DNA of 64,000 nucleotides, from positions 682,001-746,000 of the forward strand of contig OZ037765.1 in NCBI GenBank assembly GCA_964035545.1, read 5' to 3'. This stretch comes from Bugula neritina. Taxonomy: Eukaryota > Bryozoa > Gymnolaemata > Cheilostomatida > Bugulidae. The stretch's first letter is position 1, and each line of letters starts with the position of its first letter. The notes beneath the pieces were generated by a model. It was given only the letters and a program-made list of their open reading frames with translations, did no database searches and had not been told where the DNA came from. Of this stretch, positions 1 to 16,800 are shown in pieces. The position numbers and the translations under genes were made by a program.

Positions 1-736
1 GTATAGCAACTGTCAAACTTTCCTTCCCTAGGCTTTTATGTCGCAACTGATCCCTGGTGTGTTCCAGCAATTTAATATCTCTAGCCTTTGAAAACTGGAC
101 ATAATATACCAAAGGATTTGTGAAATAGAAAATATTATCTATATTATAGGTAAAAAAATGTATAATGAAATATTGATTGTATACTATTGAGGATTTAATA
201 TCAAATGTGTGAGATTTTAGCAGTTTTGTAAAACCTCCTATTCTAAGTGAAATGTTAGCATAATTTGCTAAATGTACTGCTAATTGATAAATTCCCCAAT
301 TCTCATTTATAGCGCTGTATTGTATGTTCAGTATGCTCAATATCCAGAATTACAGCTGCTGCCATTGTGCCATTGTGCCATTGCTGCTTAAGATAGATTC
401 TATACATAGAACGAATAAAACAATGGAATCTGTAAAAATCTTGGATTTTGGGAGCATAACTCTAAGACAATAATATAATAGGCCTAGTATATTAGTTCTT
501 AATTTAAACAATAAACAGCAAAAAGCTGTCTACAATATGTATGACATTATGCAATATGGGAAGAAAACAAATTAGAAATTATAAAAAATGTCATATATAT
601 TTTTTAAAGTTGAAATATAATAATATACTATAATATAATAAACAATTGTATATAATAAAGAAAAGTGTTAGAGTTGTATTACATCACACACTGTAATATA
701 ACTGTATGAATACTTCTTGTAGTTCAGAAGAGAATA
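1..736. other. AT-rich flank, no gene seen
   Basis: AT-rich sequence upstream of the first coding exon. A short CCATTGTGCCATTG duplication lies near 362-380. No exon with a convincing frame and splice signals was recognised. It may hold the promoter and 5' UTR of the gene whose start codon is at 737. Confidence 0.4.
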
Positions 737-4691
<3,955 letters not shown>

Positions 4692-5415
4692 TTATACAGC
4701 TTTAGAGTAAAGTGTATGCAAAGACAATATGCATACCAATTATCATATTATATACCAGCAACAATTTCTAAAAGAAATGTTTTCTATAAATTTTCTATAA
4801 TTCCTCAATACAATACTATTTTAAACTTTTTATAATTAAAAAATTTTTACTTCTATCATCAGGGAAGTTAAAAATAACACTCTTCAAGTTTTAGCTGCAG
4901 CTATAATAAATCAAAAATAAAAATATTTACTTTTAATTTTTGAAACATTTTTTGTTATAGATAAGAATAAAATTTCTGTACGATTTAAATTGATTCTCTT
5001 CGAAATGTTTTATGTCATCACATGAACTATATGCAAATGAGTCCAGCTGACACTATTATATAGTTTACATATAGGCTTTATTTAGAAAACAAATAATACA
5101 TTAACCATGGCTTTGTTCTTGCTATAATAGCTGTTTGAAAAGTTAGCTAATTATTAATTATTATTATTTTGTCATACTGACTTTCTTGACCTTCTTATTG
5201 GATGTTGTTTTTCTACTAGAAGACCACATTGACCACTACAGAATGCTGGCAGCTAGTGTCATGGTTTCCTGATATATAGACATCAGTGAATCAATTTACA
5301 AACTAATGAAATAAATTTAGCTACTTATAAATTTGGCATTTTCCGCAAGCAAACATTAAAAGTTGTTTCATGATATACCTAAGAGCTAGCTGTACATTAA
5401 ACTCTCTTTTATTAA
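4692..5415. other. 3' flank of first gene, no other gene
   Basis: AT-rich 3' flank. AATAAA-like signals near 4905-4925 could serve as the poly(A) signal for the gene ending at 4691. No further exon is visible. Confidence 0.4.
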
Positions 5416-5718
5416 ACCCCTCATTCACACTTACCGTAACGTACGTTGTAACGTAAAATATCAGCCATTTTTAATGTGTCCGGGCTGAAGTTTTCAAAGT
5501 CCGCTATTAGGTATGATTTATGACACTTCATTGGACAAATATATCCAATGAGTTGACGCAAAAGTTTTTCTGTCCAATAGGAGTCCGCCATAACTCATTT
5601 GAATCAAGCAGTGTTTGATCCTACCGTACCGCAACGCCGTACAGGAAGCTCAGACATTTGTAAAAATAGCTGATATTTGCTGTTACGGTGTACGATACGG
5701 TAAGTGTAAATAGGGGGT
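5416..5718. mobile_element. MITE, 303 bp, TAA target duplication (Harbinger-like)
   Basis: The ends are imperfect terminal inverted repeats. The left end reads ACCCCTCATTCACACTTACC, and the right end read on the minus strand is ACCCCCTATTTACACTTACC. The similarity continues inward through CGTA(A/T)CGTAC and an AATATCAGC block. The element is flanked by TAA at 5413-5415 and 5719-5721. A 3-bp TWA duplication is typical of PIF/Harbinger elements. No coding capacity is seen, so it is a non-autonomous element. Internally it has a higher density of CpG than the flanks and TTGGACA/TGTCCAA short inverted repeats. Confidence 0.75.
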
Positions 5719-5721
5719 TAA

Positions 5722-8700
5722 ATAAAACACGTCTGCACAATTAATATGAATCGTATTTTTGTTGAGCTTTTAACAAACAAATCATTATTTGGTTAATATT
5801 AGTTCCCATGTAACATAAAGCCGCATGTGCTAGTTTTGCTATATAAAACATCTTATTATATATAATAGTCCGAAACAAACTTTAGATCAATGCATATTTA
5901 CAAACAAAATAGAATGAAGACATTTTTGTGTAAAATTCTTTGAGTAAGCAGTGCATCATCTTGAGAAAGATTGCAGCAAAAACTACAATTTATTATACAT
6001 ATGATGAAGAAAGCTGCAGTAGTTGCACTCATATTGCCAGTTGATGCATCAGCAACGTTTTTCAATCAGTATAACATTTTATGTGTGCAGATAAAATGTT
6101 ATAGTTAGAGAAATACATATGGTTTTAATATCTTATTATACGAAACAATTTGAAAATTTAAGTTAAATTAGTGAATTACATGCATACACTTTGGTTAAGG
6201 AATAGCTATAACTTGGTTGTTCTACTATATGACGGATCTACAAGTAAATGTGAATTACTTTATTTACAATAATTTCAACTAACAGCATGTCTTATTCATT
6301 CAATAGATTATAATATATATATTACCCGCTGGGTTAAAAAAATATATTTCAAAAATTATATTATTACAGCATATGTAATAAAATATTGACTAAATTAATA
6401 TGACAAGGATGACAAAATGATATTTTCAACAGCTGTTATATATTTTATAGTTATTAGCATTGTGGTGGGAATCTAGTTGTAAAACTGACTTCAGCTTTAC
6501 ATTAACGTACTATATACAAATACAATGCCAGCAGCAACAAGCAAGACAGCTAATTTCCTTCTACTACCGTTTTGAAATGACATTATAAACTAGAGATTTG
6601 TATTAACAGGCCTCTGATGTAGTCTAATTAGTACAACCCTTTGGTCTTCTGACTCATTTTCTTGCAGCAAATTGTTATTAAAAAATTCGATTTGTGAAAA
6701 AGTCATTACGAAATCCCATTTTACTTGTTTATTCTGCATATAATGATAATTATACCACCAACTGGCCTAGTTTCATACAATTCGTGTGAGATGCAATTAC
6801 TTCAATGAAGAAAGCTGTTTCAATAAGAAAAATACACTTAAACCTGCCCTGCACTTAGTTGTTATAAAAGAATTGAATCTAATTGATATTATGTTGATAA
6901 TAGAGTCTGTAGGCCAATAGAATGCCAACACAACTACACTAACTGGCATCCTGGGATATCTATGATTATGCTTAAGCAATCTCAGGTGAGGTAAAGATGA
7001 AAACAAGTTTTATAATCTTTAAATATTTCTGTCTGCATTCTTTAAACTCTGCTATGAGTTAGCGAGCAGGTGTTTGAGATGAGCTGACCTAAAATATTCA
7101 ATATCATTTGCACTCACTTCGTCAAACAAGTGATTAACTTTTATAGCCTTGATACAGCTGCTCCAATACTTTTATAGTCTCAAATTTAAAAACAATTTAA
7201 GTTGAAGAATTCCTCCACAAAGTAATGGAGAAATATAACTTTTGCCATTAAATTTCAAGCAATATTTGTTTTTAATCAAATTGAATGCATGGGCAAGTTT
7301 GTACTGCTTCTGTGACCCTTTTATTGAATTTATTTTGAGTTGAGTCCAACTGCAAATCTTTTAAAGCACTGTATTAGGTATATTATTAAATGTAGGGTGC
7401 TACTATTTACATTTTCTCTGTGGTGCATGTTTGTGAGACAACTTGTTGTGTTTTGCAGCCAGACAAGCTGTTCTAAAAAGGCTATTCATATTTTATTTAA
7501 AAAAGTGGAGCATTTTCTATCTTTCATGCAAAAGAAGTACGTAGACAGCATTATAGTCTGCGTTTAATTGTGCATTCCATTGTTAAGTGTAAAACACTGC
7601 AGTGGCTAAACACAATTGATTCACGATTGAAAAAATAAGGGAGACAGATAGTTATCTGGGTGGGATTACTTATCCAGAAGAATTGGGTCATCACTCAATT
7701 CTTCTGCCAAAATTAGGTCATCACTCAACACTCTAGACTCTTGCATCAGCCATTGGGAAATCATAGTGATTATATTGCTATAGAATGCTTTTAACAAATT
7801 CATTTATAGATAAAATCTTGAAATTTTCATTATCTGTTAACGCAGAAGAGATTTCTGAGTTAACAGGATGAAGACATGTGTCAGTAATTTCAAGCATTAA
7901 ATTTGCTGTATCTGGTTTCTATGTATCATGAATAAAGAGATTCCAGTTCATGTGTAGAGGAAATATAACTCCTTATTTTGTTAGATTTAATGCTAAAGTA
8001 TTTGGCACTATGCTGGTATAGTCACATGTGTGAAATAGTGAAGGCTGTTGCAATGAGTCTCAGGTCTCATAATAAAGGTACAAATACTTATTAGTATAGC
8101 CTCAACTTCCAAATCTCATCTCATAGCTTTTACAGTTGCACTCCCTCTGAGAACCTGATGCTTGGTTTATATATGAATTGTAAAGAGCTAAAAAAAAATT
8201 TCTGCCTTGTATTGGCTTACCAACTTCCAAACTGTGAGAGAAAGTATTTTACAAAGTATATAATATATACAACGTATATGTACAAGGTATATATACAAGG
8301 TATAGGTACAAGGTATAGATATACAAGGTATATATACAAAGTATAGTAAGTACTTCTATTCACAGGCCACTCATACATGTTTTCTATAGGTCCTACACTG
8401 CGGTCTTTCCTCATTTCAGGTCGAAATTCTAGGATTTTATGCTGTCAGGGAATACAAAGCAATCCAGTAATTATTTCTATAGAACATTAAAGATTACACC
8501 AATAAGAATAAAACGCACTATGATCCATATGAAAATATTTATCTTATAAAAGTACATAACAATGTTATAATAAAGCACTAGCAACAATTTACAGCATGCA
8601 CTGTTATATTGATGGTGGTTTGGAATGAATCATCGAATATTTATGTTCTTCTGTCAGCAGATGTATCGTGGGAGGGAATGCAAAACACTGCGTGTTACTC

Positions 8701-10429
8701 CAGTCAGGGTAGATGTTATACATGCACACATGCACTTAGTCCGTAGTCTGTGCTATCCATTATATGATTATAAAATATAAATTGACCTCCTATTGAAATC
8801 AGCTGTCCCCATATGCTAGCATCCCTCACTAGTTTAGTAAGGTATGTACAAGGTGTGACCTTTGAACTTAACAGCCGTAATTAATTGAGAAATTTAGGAG
8901 CATGGGTGATGTCAAATGTCTACCCAACATTTCCCCTGATGTCTACAGCATTTTTCCTAGGGCTTCTATGTCCATTGTGTTGAGGTACATTGCAATCATC
9001 ACAAGCTACTATAACTCCATTAACTAGCTTTCCATGAATCAATTTCAGGCTGTAGCTGGTCTGAGATAAATGAATGAAGAATAGACTCAATTGGAATGCT
9101 AACCAATCAGTCTTTGGGAATAAACAGGTCTCCCATCAAAAAGGTAGAAAAATTATACTGCCGATAAAAAATTGCATTCTGTTCGAATAAACAATAAAGT
9201 AACGTTAATTTACTCGTAAAAGTTAATGTGCCGAAATACACAATTGTAGACATCATAAAAAAGGCTGTAAAACAAATTATAGTCTAAGATAAGTAGAAAA
9301 TATGTTACTGGAATGGGATTACTCTAATGTGGAAAATTGTTTTTCCAACCAAAATTTCTTACTAAATTTCAGAGAGAGGACAACTATGCCAGCTTGGAAA
9401 ATTTAATCATAGGGTAATGTATTGGGGCTTGAGCCCAACTGGCTGTATACTGACTGAGACTGGGTTACAGGAAACTTGTGAAAGAGATTATATATTCATT
9501 ATAAAGCTATTCCTACAGACTATAGAGCCAGTAGACTTAGTGATGCTCTCACCTATAGATTGCATAATATTATGTATCATACATGAAAAGAGCCGGCAGC
9601 TGGGTTGAGTTGTTTAAACAGGATGTTTTTAACCTTGAATTTGTTAAGTTCATGTTTTCACTTAAGGTGTTATTATAAAGGGGGTTAACATTCACAGTAT
9701 TCATTTAGACTCAAGAGGCTTTGTATTAGAAGTTAATTTATATTCCTAAACTGGTCAACCCATCATTAACTTATCTAACAACTTGGCAGCTATTAGCTGT
9801 CCAATTAAACTGACCATCCCATCTGTCAACTTACAGCTAGAACTTCAATGGGACCAGATGGCAAGTGATGGGAGAATCAGTAGAACTCTGAGGGTCACTA
9901 GTGACTAACACAGTTTTGTTTCTCATGTTCTGTCATTCCAAAGCCAAAAAGTTGTCAAACTGAATTTCAAAGGTGTTGAGACACAATATAAATATTCACA
10001 ACCATCACTAATTATAACAACTAATACTATAGTATATAGTGAGTGACATCTGAAAAAAAAATTGATGATTAAGTAATATGAATTTTGTAAGTTTTCTTTG
10101 AAACTCTTTATGCATCCAGCACTTCGGTATACATTCATGCAGAAGAAAGTTTCTAGCACTCATGATGCATTTATGTTTGAGACAGATCAAGGATTACACA
10201 AGTATGTTGTTGTAGACCAGACGTACTAAAAGAATGAACTAAATTAAAGAACAAAGCTGCTTAATTAATTATACATTACATAATAACACTTGTGAATTTA
10301 TGTAAACAATCCTGTATTTTGTTGGTTTCAAACAATCTACTCACAAACAAAACAATAACGGCTTGAAATAGGCTACAACTGATAAAAAAGCCGTGTAACA
10401 ATGATGGCTATTGGTGGAGTTATCACTCA
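5722..10429. other. Long AT-rich intergenic stretch
   Basis: About 4.7 kb without a recognisable gene. It contains scattered A/T runs, a minisatellite at about 8258-8345, and only short frames of unremarkable composition. I found no exon with matching splice signals on either strand. Confidence 0.4.
8258..8345. repeat. TATACAAGGTATA short tandem repeat
   Basis: Six or more imperfect copies of an ACAAGGTATA(G/T) unit of about 12-15 bp. The unit is nearly self-complementary only in its TATA part. Confidence 0.7.
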
Positions 10430-10785
10430 GCCACGCTAGCTTACTTGCGACTACATTACGTCACCGCTATGTTTAGCCAAGGGTCATGAACTCTTGCGGT
10501 GACGTTAGCCAATCAGATGACAGATCTATGCGCTTCATCATCATTCTATTATCAACATGTTTAGGGATTTATGTCGCAATCATTTCATTTTTTACCCAGC
10601 TCATATTATTGCAAGTTGTTGACTGCTAAGGAAGGGTTACTCATTGATGAAACATTTGAGTGGTTAATATCACTATCACCGAATAGGACTCCATATTTAA
10701 TTGTTTTGTCAACGGATTATGGACTTAATATTTGGAACATAAACTAGAATACAAATGAATTTGGAATAATTAAAATAGGGAAAAG
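10430..10785 (+). promoter_or_regulatory. Putative promoter and 5' noncoding exon (ETS gene?)
   Basis: A CpG-containing island in AT-rich DNA. It holds an exact 10-bp inverted repeat, ACGTCACCGC at 10458-10467 and GCGGTGACGT at 10496-10505. Each arm carries a TGACG CRE half-site. A CCAAT box (AGCCAATCAG) follows at 10509-10513. These are known binding motifs of CREB/ATF and NF-Y. Downstream, a good donor (AAAAG|GTAAGG) ends a possible untranslated exon at 10785. The next coding exon on this strand is the ETS gene at 13868, so I infer that this is its promoter and leader exon. No transcript evidence is available. Confidence 0.4.
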
Positions 10786-13700
10786 GTAAGGTACCTGTAT
10801 GATTAGGTGATGTACAATTATTTGTTAGTCTCTGTCTGTTATACTACTGTGAGAAAAGCTTTACACAAAATACTGAATGGCTAACAATTTACTTAACTTT
10901 CTCTGAACAAAGCTCCACATTAAATTTAATACTGTATTGCTTTCAGCTTCTAATTAGCATGAAATTATTCAATTTACTTCTTGCCATAGAAGAATATTTA
11001 ACCTCTTGATAGTTGACGGGTACAGAATGAAAAATGCAGATTTTATATAGTTGAGGTTTATGATTTTTGATTTAGCTTTTGCATGGGTTTAGAATGTGCT
11101 AATTTTATTTCACAGAAAGGCTATTTCTGTTGTAAATATTTACAGAATTTGGGGAAATTAGAACTCTGCATCTAATTCTATCCTTTGAACTAGATATTTG
11201 TTAACTTTCTAAAATAAGTTGTTGAGAGAGCTCCCAATGGCAAAACTGTGTCTCGGCTCTCAAGATTATTTCTAACAGCATAGTATGAATACTCAATGGC
11301 TAGTAACCCTACAGTCTACACAAATAATGGGTGTTTTTCTTGCCACTCCTTAATGTTGAAATGATGAGGACTTTGGTAACTTGATATTTAAATTAGAGCA
11401 AGAGGGGTGCATGCATGGCTGCATCTTTTTGTGTCTATATTATATTGAATTAGTTTTGATTCAGGCTCACCAGTATAGCCCACATATTAATAGATGAAAT
11501 TCTATACTCGTTACACCCTGCATATACCAGTAGTTACTCTGTTCAGAATCTCATACTTTTTGCATTAGATATCTGACCTTCGGGTGACCCTCGTTGTGAC
11601 AAACAAGCTATAGAACATGCCATTTGTGCTGCTTCTAATCTGTCTGTGGCTAGAATCGCATTGAATACCAGTGTATTGTTAGATCAGCAAAAAATGCCAA
11701 CTACTGTTAGTGATGGATATAAAGGCTGTGGCCATCCAGGGAGATGTTTATTTGTTTAAAAAGTAAAGTTATTAATTGTGTGCTTATAGCAGTAACCTCA
11801 AATGGTCACATTACTAATGGAATGTGTATAGCATATACATTTCACTCAAGCAGAGTTGTATTTGAAAGCTGTGATTTAGTTTCATCGTACCATCTTCTTC
11901 GCTTTCACGAATGCAGGCATTACTCAAAATTGCACTTAAAACATTCTAGCTGCTTTTGAAGTTATCTTTATATTACCACCCACTACCCTTATAATATACA
12001 TTTCTGAGTTTTCTATATGCAGTTTTGTATTTTGTTGGAATTGTTTAATATGCAGCATTGATTTTTGGTAAATCTGACTGCTGGGCTGTTATCTATTGCA
12101 TTCTAAGCTGTCACTGATGGTGTTTACTACTTGTTTTGCTAATTGACTTTGAAAAGTTTACTCCACCAAATTGCAAATTTCGAAATCCACCACAGAAGTT
12201 AAAAGAATGGATACAATAGCATTACTGTATACTCATATATAAAGCAATTTTTTATCTGATATAGCAAAACGTATACAAACTACCACCATAGTTTACTTGC
12301 TTATGTGAATAGTAGTATAATCTAAACTTTATAATAGTGGTCTTCAATATAACCAATGGGAATAGATCATTATTTTGGTGTTGAGAATTATCTTCTCTTT
12401 ACTACGCACACATGAGTAATGAAAGCTTCACCAGAATTCGACTATAATGGTTACATGTTGGCTCCATGCTAGTCGCGTATATAGTATGCATTTGTTGCAG
12501 AAACATATTTTATTACTTAAACTAGCCATTGTAGTTTTCTATCAAAACATTTATACTATTAAGTGGAATAGCTGTGAGTACAATCCCATAGTTCTCTTTG
12601 ATCTCTCTTGTCTAGTAAATTGAGATTTCCACTGTTCTTGGTTTAGAGCTGAAGGGTGAGAAATATTGGCTACTCCACCATCAACTCATGTATAAGATTA
12701 CTGAAATGTTCTCTACAATATCAGAACTGTTGCAGACTTGAGACAGTCGACCATCTCAGAAGTATATCAAGAGTGTACTGTTCACACAGTTTACTGTAAC
12801 ACAAGAGAGTGGTGAACTCTGTTATAAGCCACTTTACAGAACACAACTACCTTCTTAGTGCTTTGAACAGTGGCAACCTTGTGACCTGATGCCATTAACC
12901 TCTACAGCTGTGTGAACTCTTATGTCATAACAGTTCTTAGAAAACCAACTTGTCCAACATTTATTACTGAGTTGTAGCAAACAGCTAAACTATAATATGC
13001 TTTGTTTTTGTTATGAGCTTTATTTCACACCTGATAGAATTTGATTCCTCCATAATCTGAACTGTCAGCGGTTTAGCAAATCTTTAAAGTTGATTTATGT
13101 CCCATCTCATTCATATTCTGTAAAGCTATGACAGCTATAAATCTCAGTTTTCACAGCTACTGAAAGACAGCTGTTTGCATTCATTGCTTTATTTCAAAAA
13201 CAGTTGCAGAATAAGATTCCTGAAGATAATTCACTCAAACATTTGCAAATTAATGTTTGGTGTTTGCCAAATACCTTGCAGTAAAATTATAGTCCCCAAA
13301 AATTTATTCACACCAAAATAATGATATCATTCTTAATTTTATCCTTCAGAAAGTTATTGTGGTATTGGTGCGTACATCTATGTCGGCCATCTTTAAAAGC
13401 CAACTTCAAATTCCTAAAAACATCTTTGAATTCAACTTGTATTATGACCATGAATGAACTCCATATATTAATAACTACAATCACTGAACTACTAGTAAAG
13501 ATTGTACCTTCTTGTTGAACTTAATAAACAACTAGTTATTATGTTAATTAACAAGCTTGCTAGCTAGCCTTTCTCCTGTCACAACATAACCTCACATCTC
13601 CAGACTCGCTTCCACATCAAACCTCACCTGGTATGACACAAATCAATGGTCATGTGACTGATCACACCTGAACAACGACCAGCCAATAGTATAGTTCTAG

Positions 13701-13867
13701 TGTTGCCAGATCTTGGCAATGGCTGATGTAAATGTGTTATTTTAATCTGTTCTTGCATACCATACTGTTATTGCTCTATTAAATTCTCTGTAGGTGTTCA
13801 CCTTGCAATAAGAGAAGATTTGACTAGATAGATACAGATAGCAGCAATAGAGGAAGGACTGAGCATT

Positions 13868-16800
13868 ATGGGAAGTTTTTTCTTGCCAAATGACTATCGC
13901 AATGGCGGCGACTATGACAATGATGATCATAGGTTGGGATACAAAAAAGAGACTGGCATGAATCAAAGTATATTTGGAAACAATCTGTGCTTTGCTAACA
14001 TCAAAAAAGGTCTGGGCTTTGCCAGCTCCGAAGTGGCCGTCTCCTCTACCACAGGGAGTGAGGCAGCAAGCAACACTGACCAATGGAATTACAACAGAGC
14101 CAGATCTTCACCAATTGTGGAGCGGCTCATCCTGGAGGAGATTCAGAACGACATCGCTGAGTATGCTGTCACAATTGGAGTCTCCATGGGTAGGTTATCT
14201 CTTTCTGTTTGAGCTCTGAGCCGTGAAGTATCTGTTGTAATGCAACTCCAGTTTCTAAAAAGCAAATTATATTGTTTGGTTTATTCAGGCTAGAAGTTTA
14301 CTGTTGTAATCTTAAACTGATTCTTATCGGCTTCTATAATTATAATGTATATATAGTTGCTTTGATTTGGCAAAGTGAAGTATTTTCACCAAAAAACTTT
14401 AAATCTTTTCAAAATCAGCAATGGCTGGCCTTCAAACCATCAATCAGTTTGTGTATCAACCTTCGGTTCATCCTGAGTACTAGCTGTTTCCTTGTTTCAC
14501 CACCACATGCATCTTAGTAACATACAGTGTAGAAATCAATCAGTTAAATTTAGATGTAAACAACTGTTTCTGTTGGCTGCGATGAAATTAGGTCAATGAT
14601 ATGTCACATATGAGCTATAGAATCCCTGGAATTAATGTAATACTTGTGAAATCAAATAAAATTACGGCCACAATGAGAACAGCATGTTGTTGCTGATAGA
14701 AGCTGCGCTGTTTTGGACCATGCTGTTGATGTATACCTGACAATCACAGCACACCTCCATGTCATTCACAGCTTATTTCATAGATTTCTATTTTTTGCAT
14801 TTTGCCAATTGTTTTTAAATAGCATCTATCAGACGGTATGACACCTTCTGTCTGTCTGTATGTCTGTCAAAGGCAATATCTATTTCAGCCATATATCACT
14901 CCTCTGTTTAGTTTCTGCCTCCAAGCTGCTTACAGCCCCCTTCACTGGTAATTATTAAGGCTTAGCCATCATAAATCTCATGTGATTGAACTTGAGGTTG
15001 AACGTACTCCAAATAAGTAGATTGGGGTCTCCATTCATGTAGATTATGTTGGATAACCCAGACAGCTTAGTCTTTCTTCAGTCTACTTTATGTGAGCCTC
15101 TGTCCTGCTAGTAGGATCTGGGGTGAATCTTTAGTGCTCTACTTAATTGTTACAGAAACCAAAATAAATTAAAAGTTGCATTAAAATATTCGTAATTTAA
15201 GTTTTAACAGTTTAATTATAGGAGCTTTCAATTTTCTGTAATAGATATTTGACTTTATTTGATCAGGTAGCTACTTCTTCAACACTGAATCTGCTCCAAA
15301 AAACTAAAATCATTTAGTGCAAAGCTGAACAAACAATAGTTGATTTCATACCCTGACTTTTTCACATGAAGATTCTTAGGAGTCTACAGAAGTTAATCTA
15401 TTCACTGGTACTCTGCTTAGCCTTAGTCTTTCATTATGATATCATATGTTGCTTAGCTTACGGAGTTATTTCCCCTAACAATTCATATATTCTAGTAAGT
15501 CCATTAAAGGAAATGATGTGTTAATGATATTTGTAGCTTTGTGAGACACTAACATTAGTTGGAACAGTCACCAAAAGTGTTTACTTGTAGTCTTGCTGTT
15601 TATAATACATAACAATACATTGTTGTTGATCCATGTCTTCACCTCACCAGAGATTTGGAGTTCCTACACACTACTGTATTGTATTGTTGAAACGCTTGGA
15701 CTAAAGTGATTGTATAACAAAGTCTGTATATACTGCATATAATGTTAAGATGTACAGCAGTTCTGGATAACAGATATTACAGAGTAGATACTTTTTAAAA
15801 TAATAAAGCAATTAATCACAGCCAGGGGTTTACTGTCTCAATATCCAGATGAAGTCCCAACTAAATCAGTTGCAAAGTAATTGTGATAAAATATTCTATA
15901 ACGTGAGCTCTTCTTTTTTCTGAACTGACATTAATGTCATAATATTCTACAGTTTAGTCTCTAATCCTAACAGATCTTTAAACAATGGCCGTCTTACCAA
16001 GTGGCACAGCAAACAGGCTATAGCAGTCTCTCTGTTTGCGTCAGAAGAGGCACAAAAAAATAAACTGTCTGTGTCTGTTCTACCTCGGCTAGTAAAACAA
16101 TCATTAATATCTGGCCTTCATATTTTCAACTTCCACTGTTCCCAGCCCTGTCTCCCCCCCCCCCCGCCTATATACCGTACCAATGTTGCCTTTGCTGTTC
16201 TTACCATATCATGTTTTTAGTATTCACTTTTTTTATTCTCCACTGTTCCGTTTTTGGGTCACAAACTGTTTAGACGTTGAGCAATTACTTGTTTTAACTT
16301 GGAGAAAGGTTGCCATTCTATAGACTTCATTGAGAAGCTCGCTAAGTTACAGTGCTTGGATAAATTTACACCATCTCATATACCATGGACATAGTGGAAA
16401 TATTGACTAGAAAAATATATAAATGTTTTTGACGGTTGGATGTTTGCTTTTCCATGCTTTTTTCAGCAATATTTTTTTTAAAACTGCATAAAATCTTAAT
16501 TGGATCTCTTTGGGTGATATGATTGGTTGGTTCATAGAATACTGATAAATAGCGTTGATAAACCACAGGTTATTGGGTGCCTCCATGAGCCACAGAAAAA
16601 AGATTCATATTATATCAGTTTCAGCACTTAATGGCTAAAGAATTTTTGCAGCCACTTTATGCATTATATTATGTTTCACTAACAAAGTGTCACTTCTCAT
16701 AAAATATCAGTTTTAAGAAAGTTAAGTTTTATAACCAAGCTTCCTCAAAATTATATAATATAACTATATGCTTATTTTCAAGTAGTTGAATCAAATGTGA

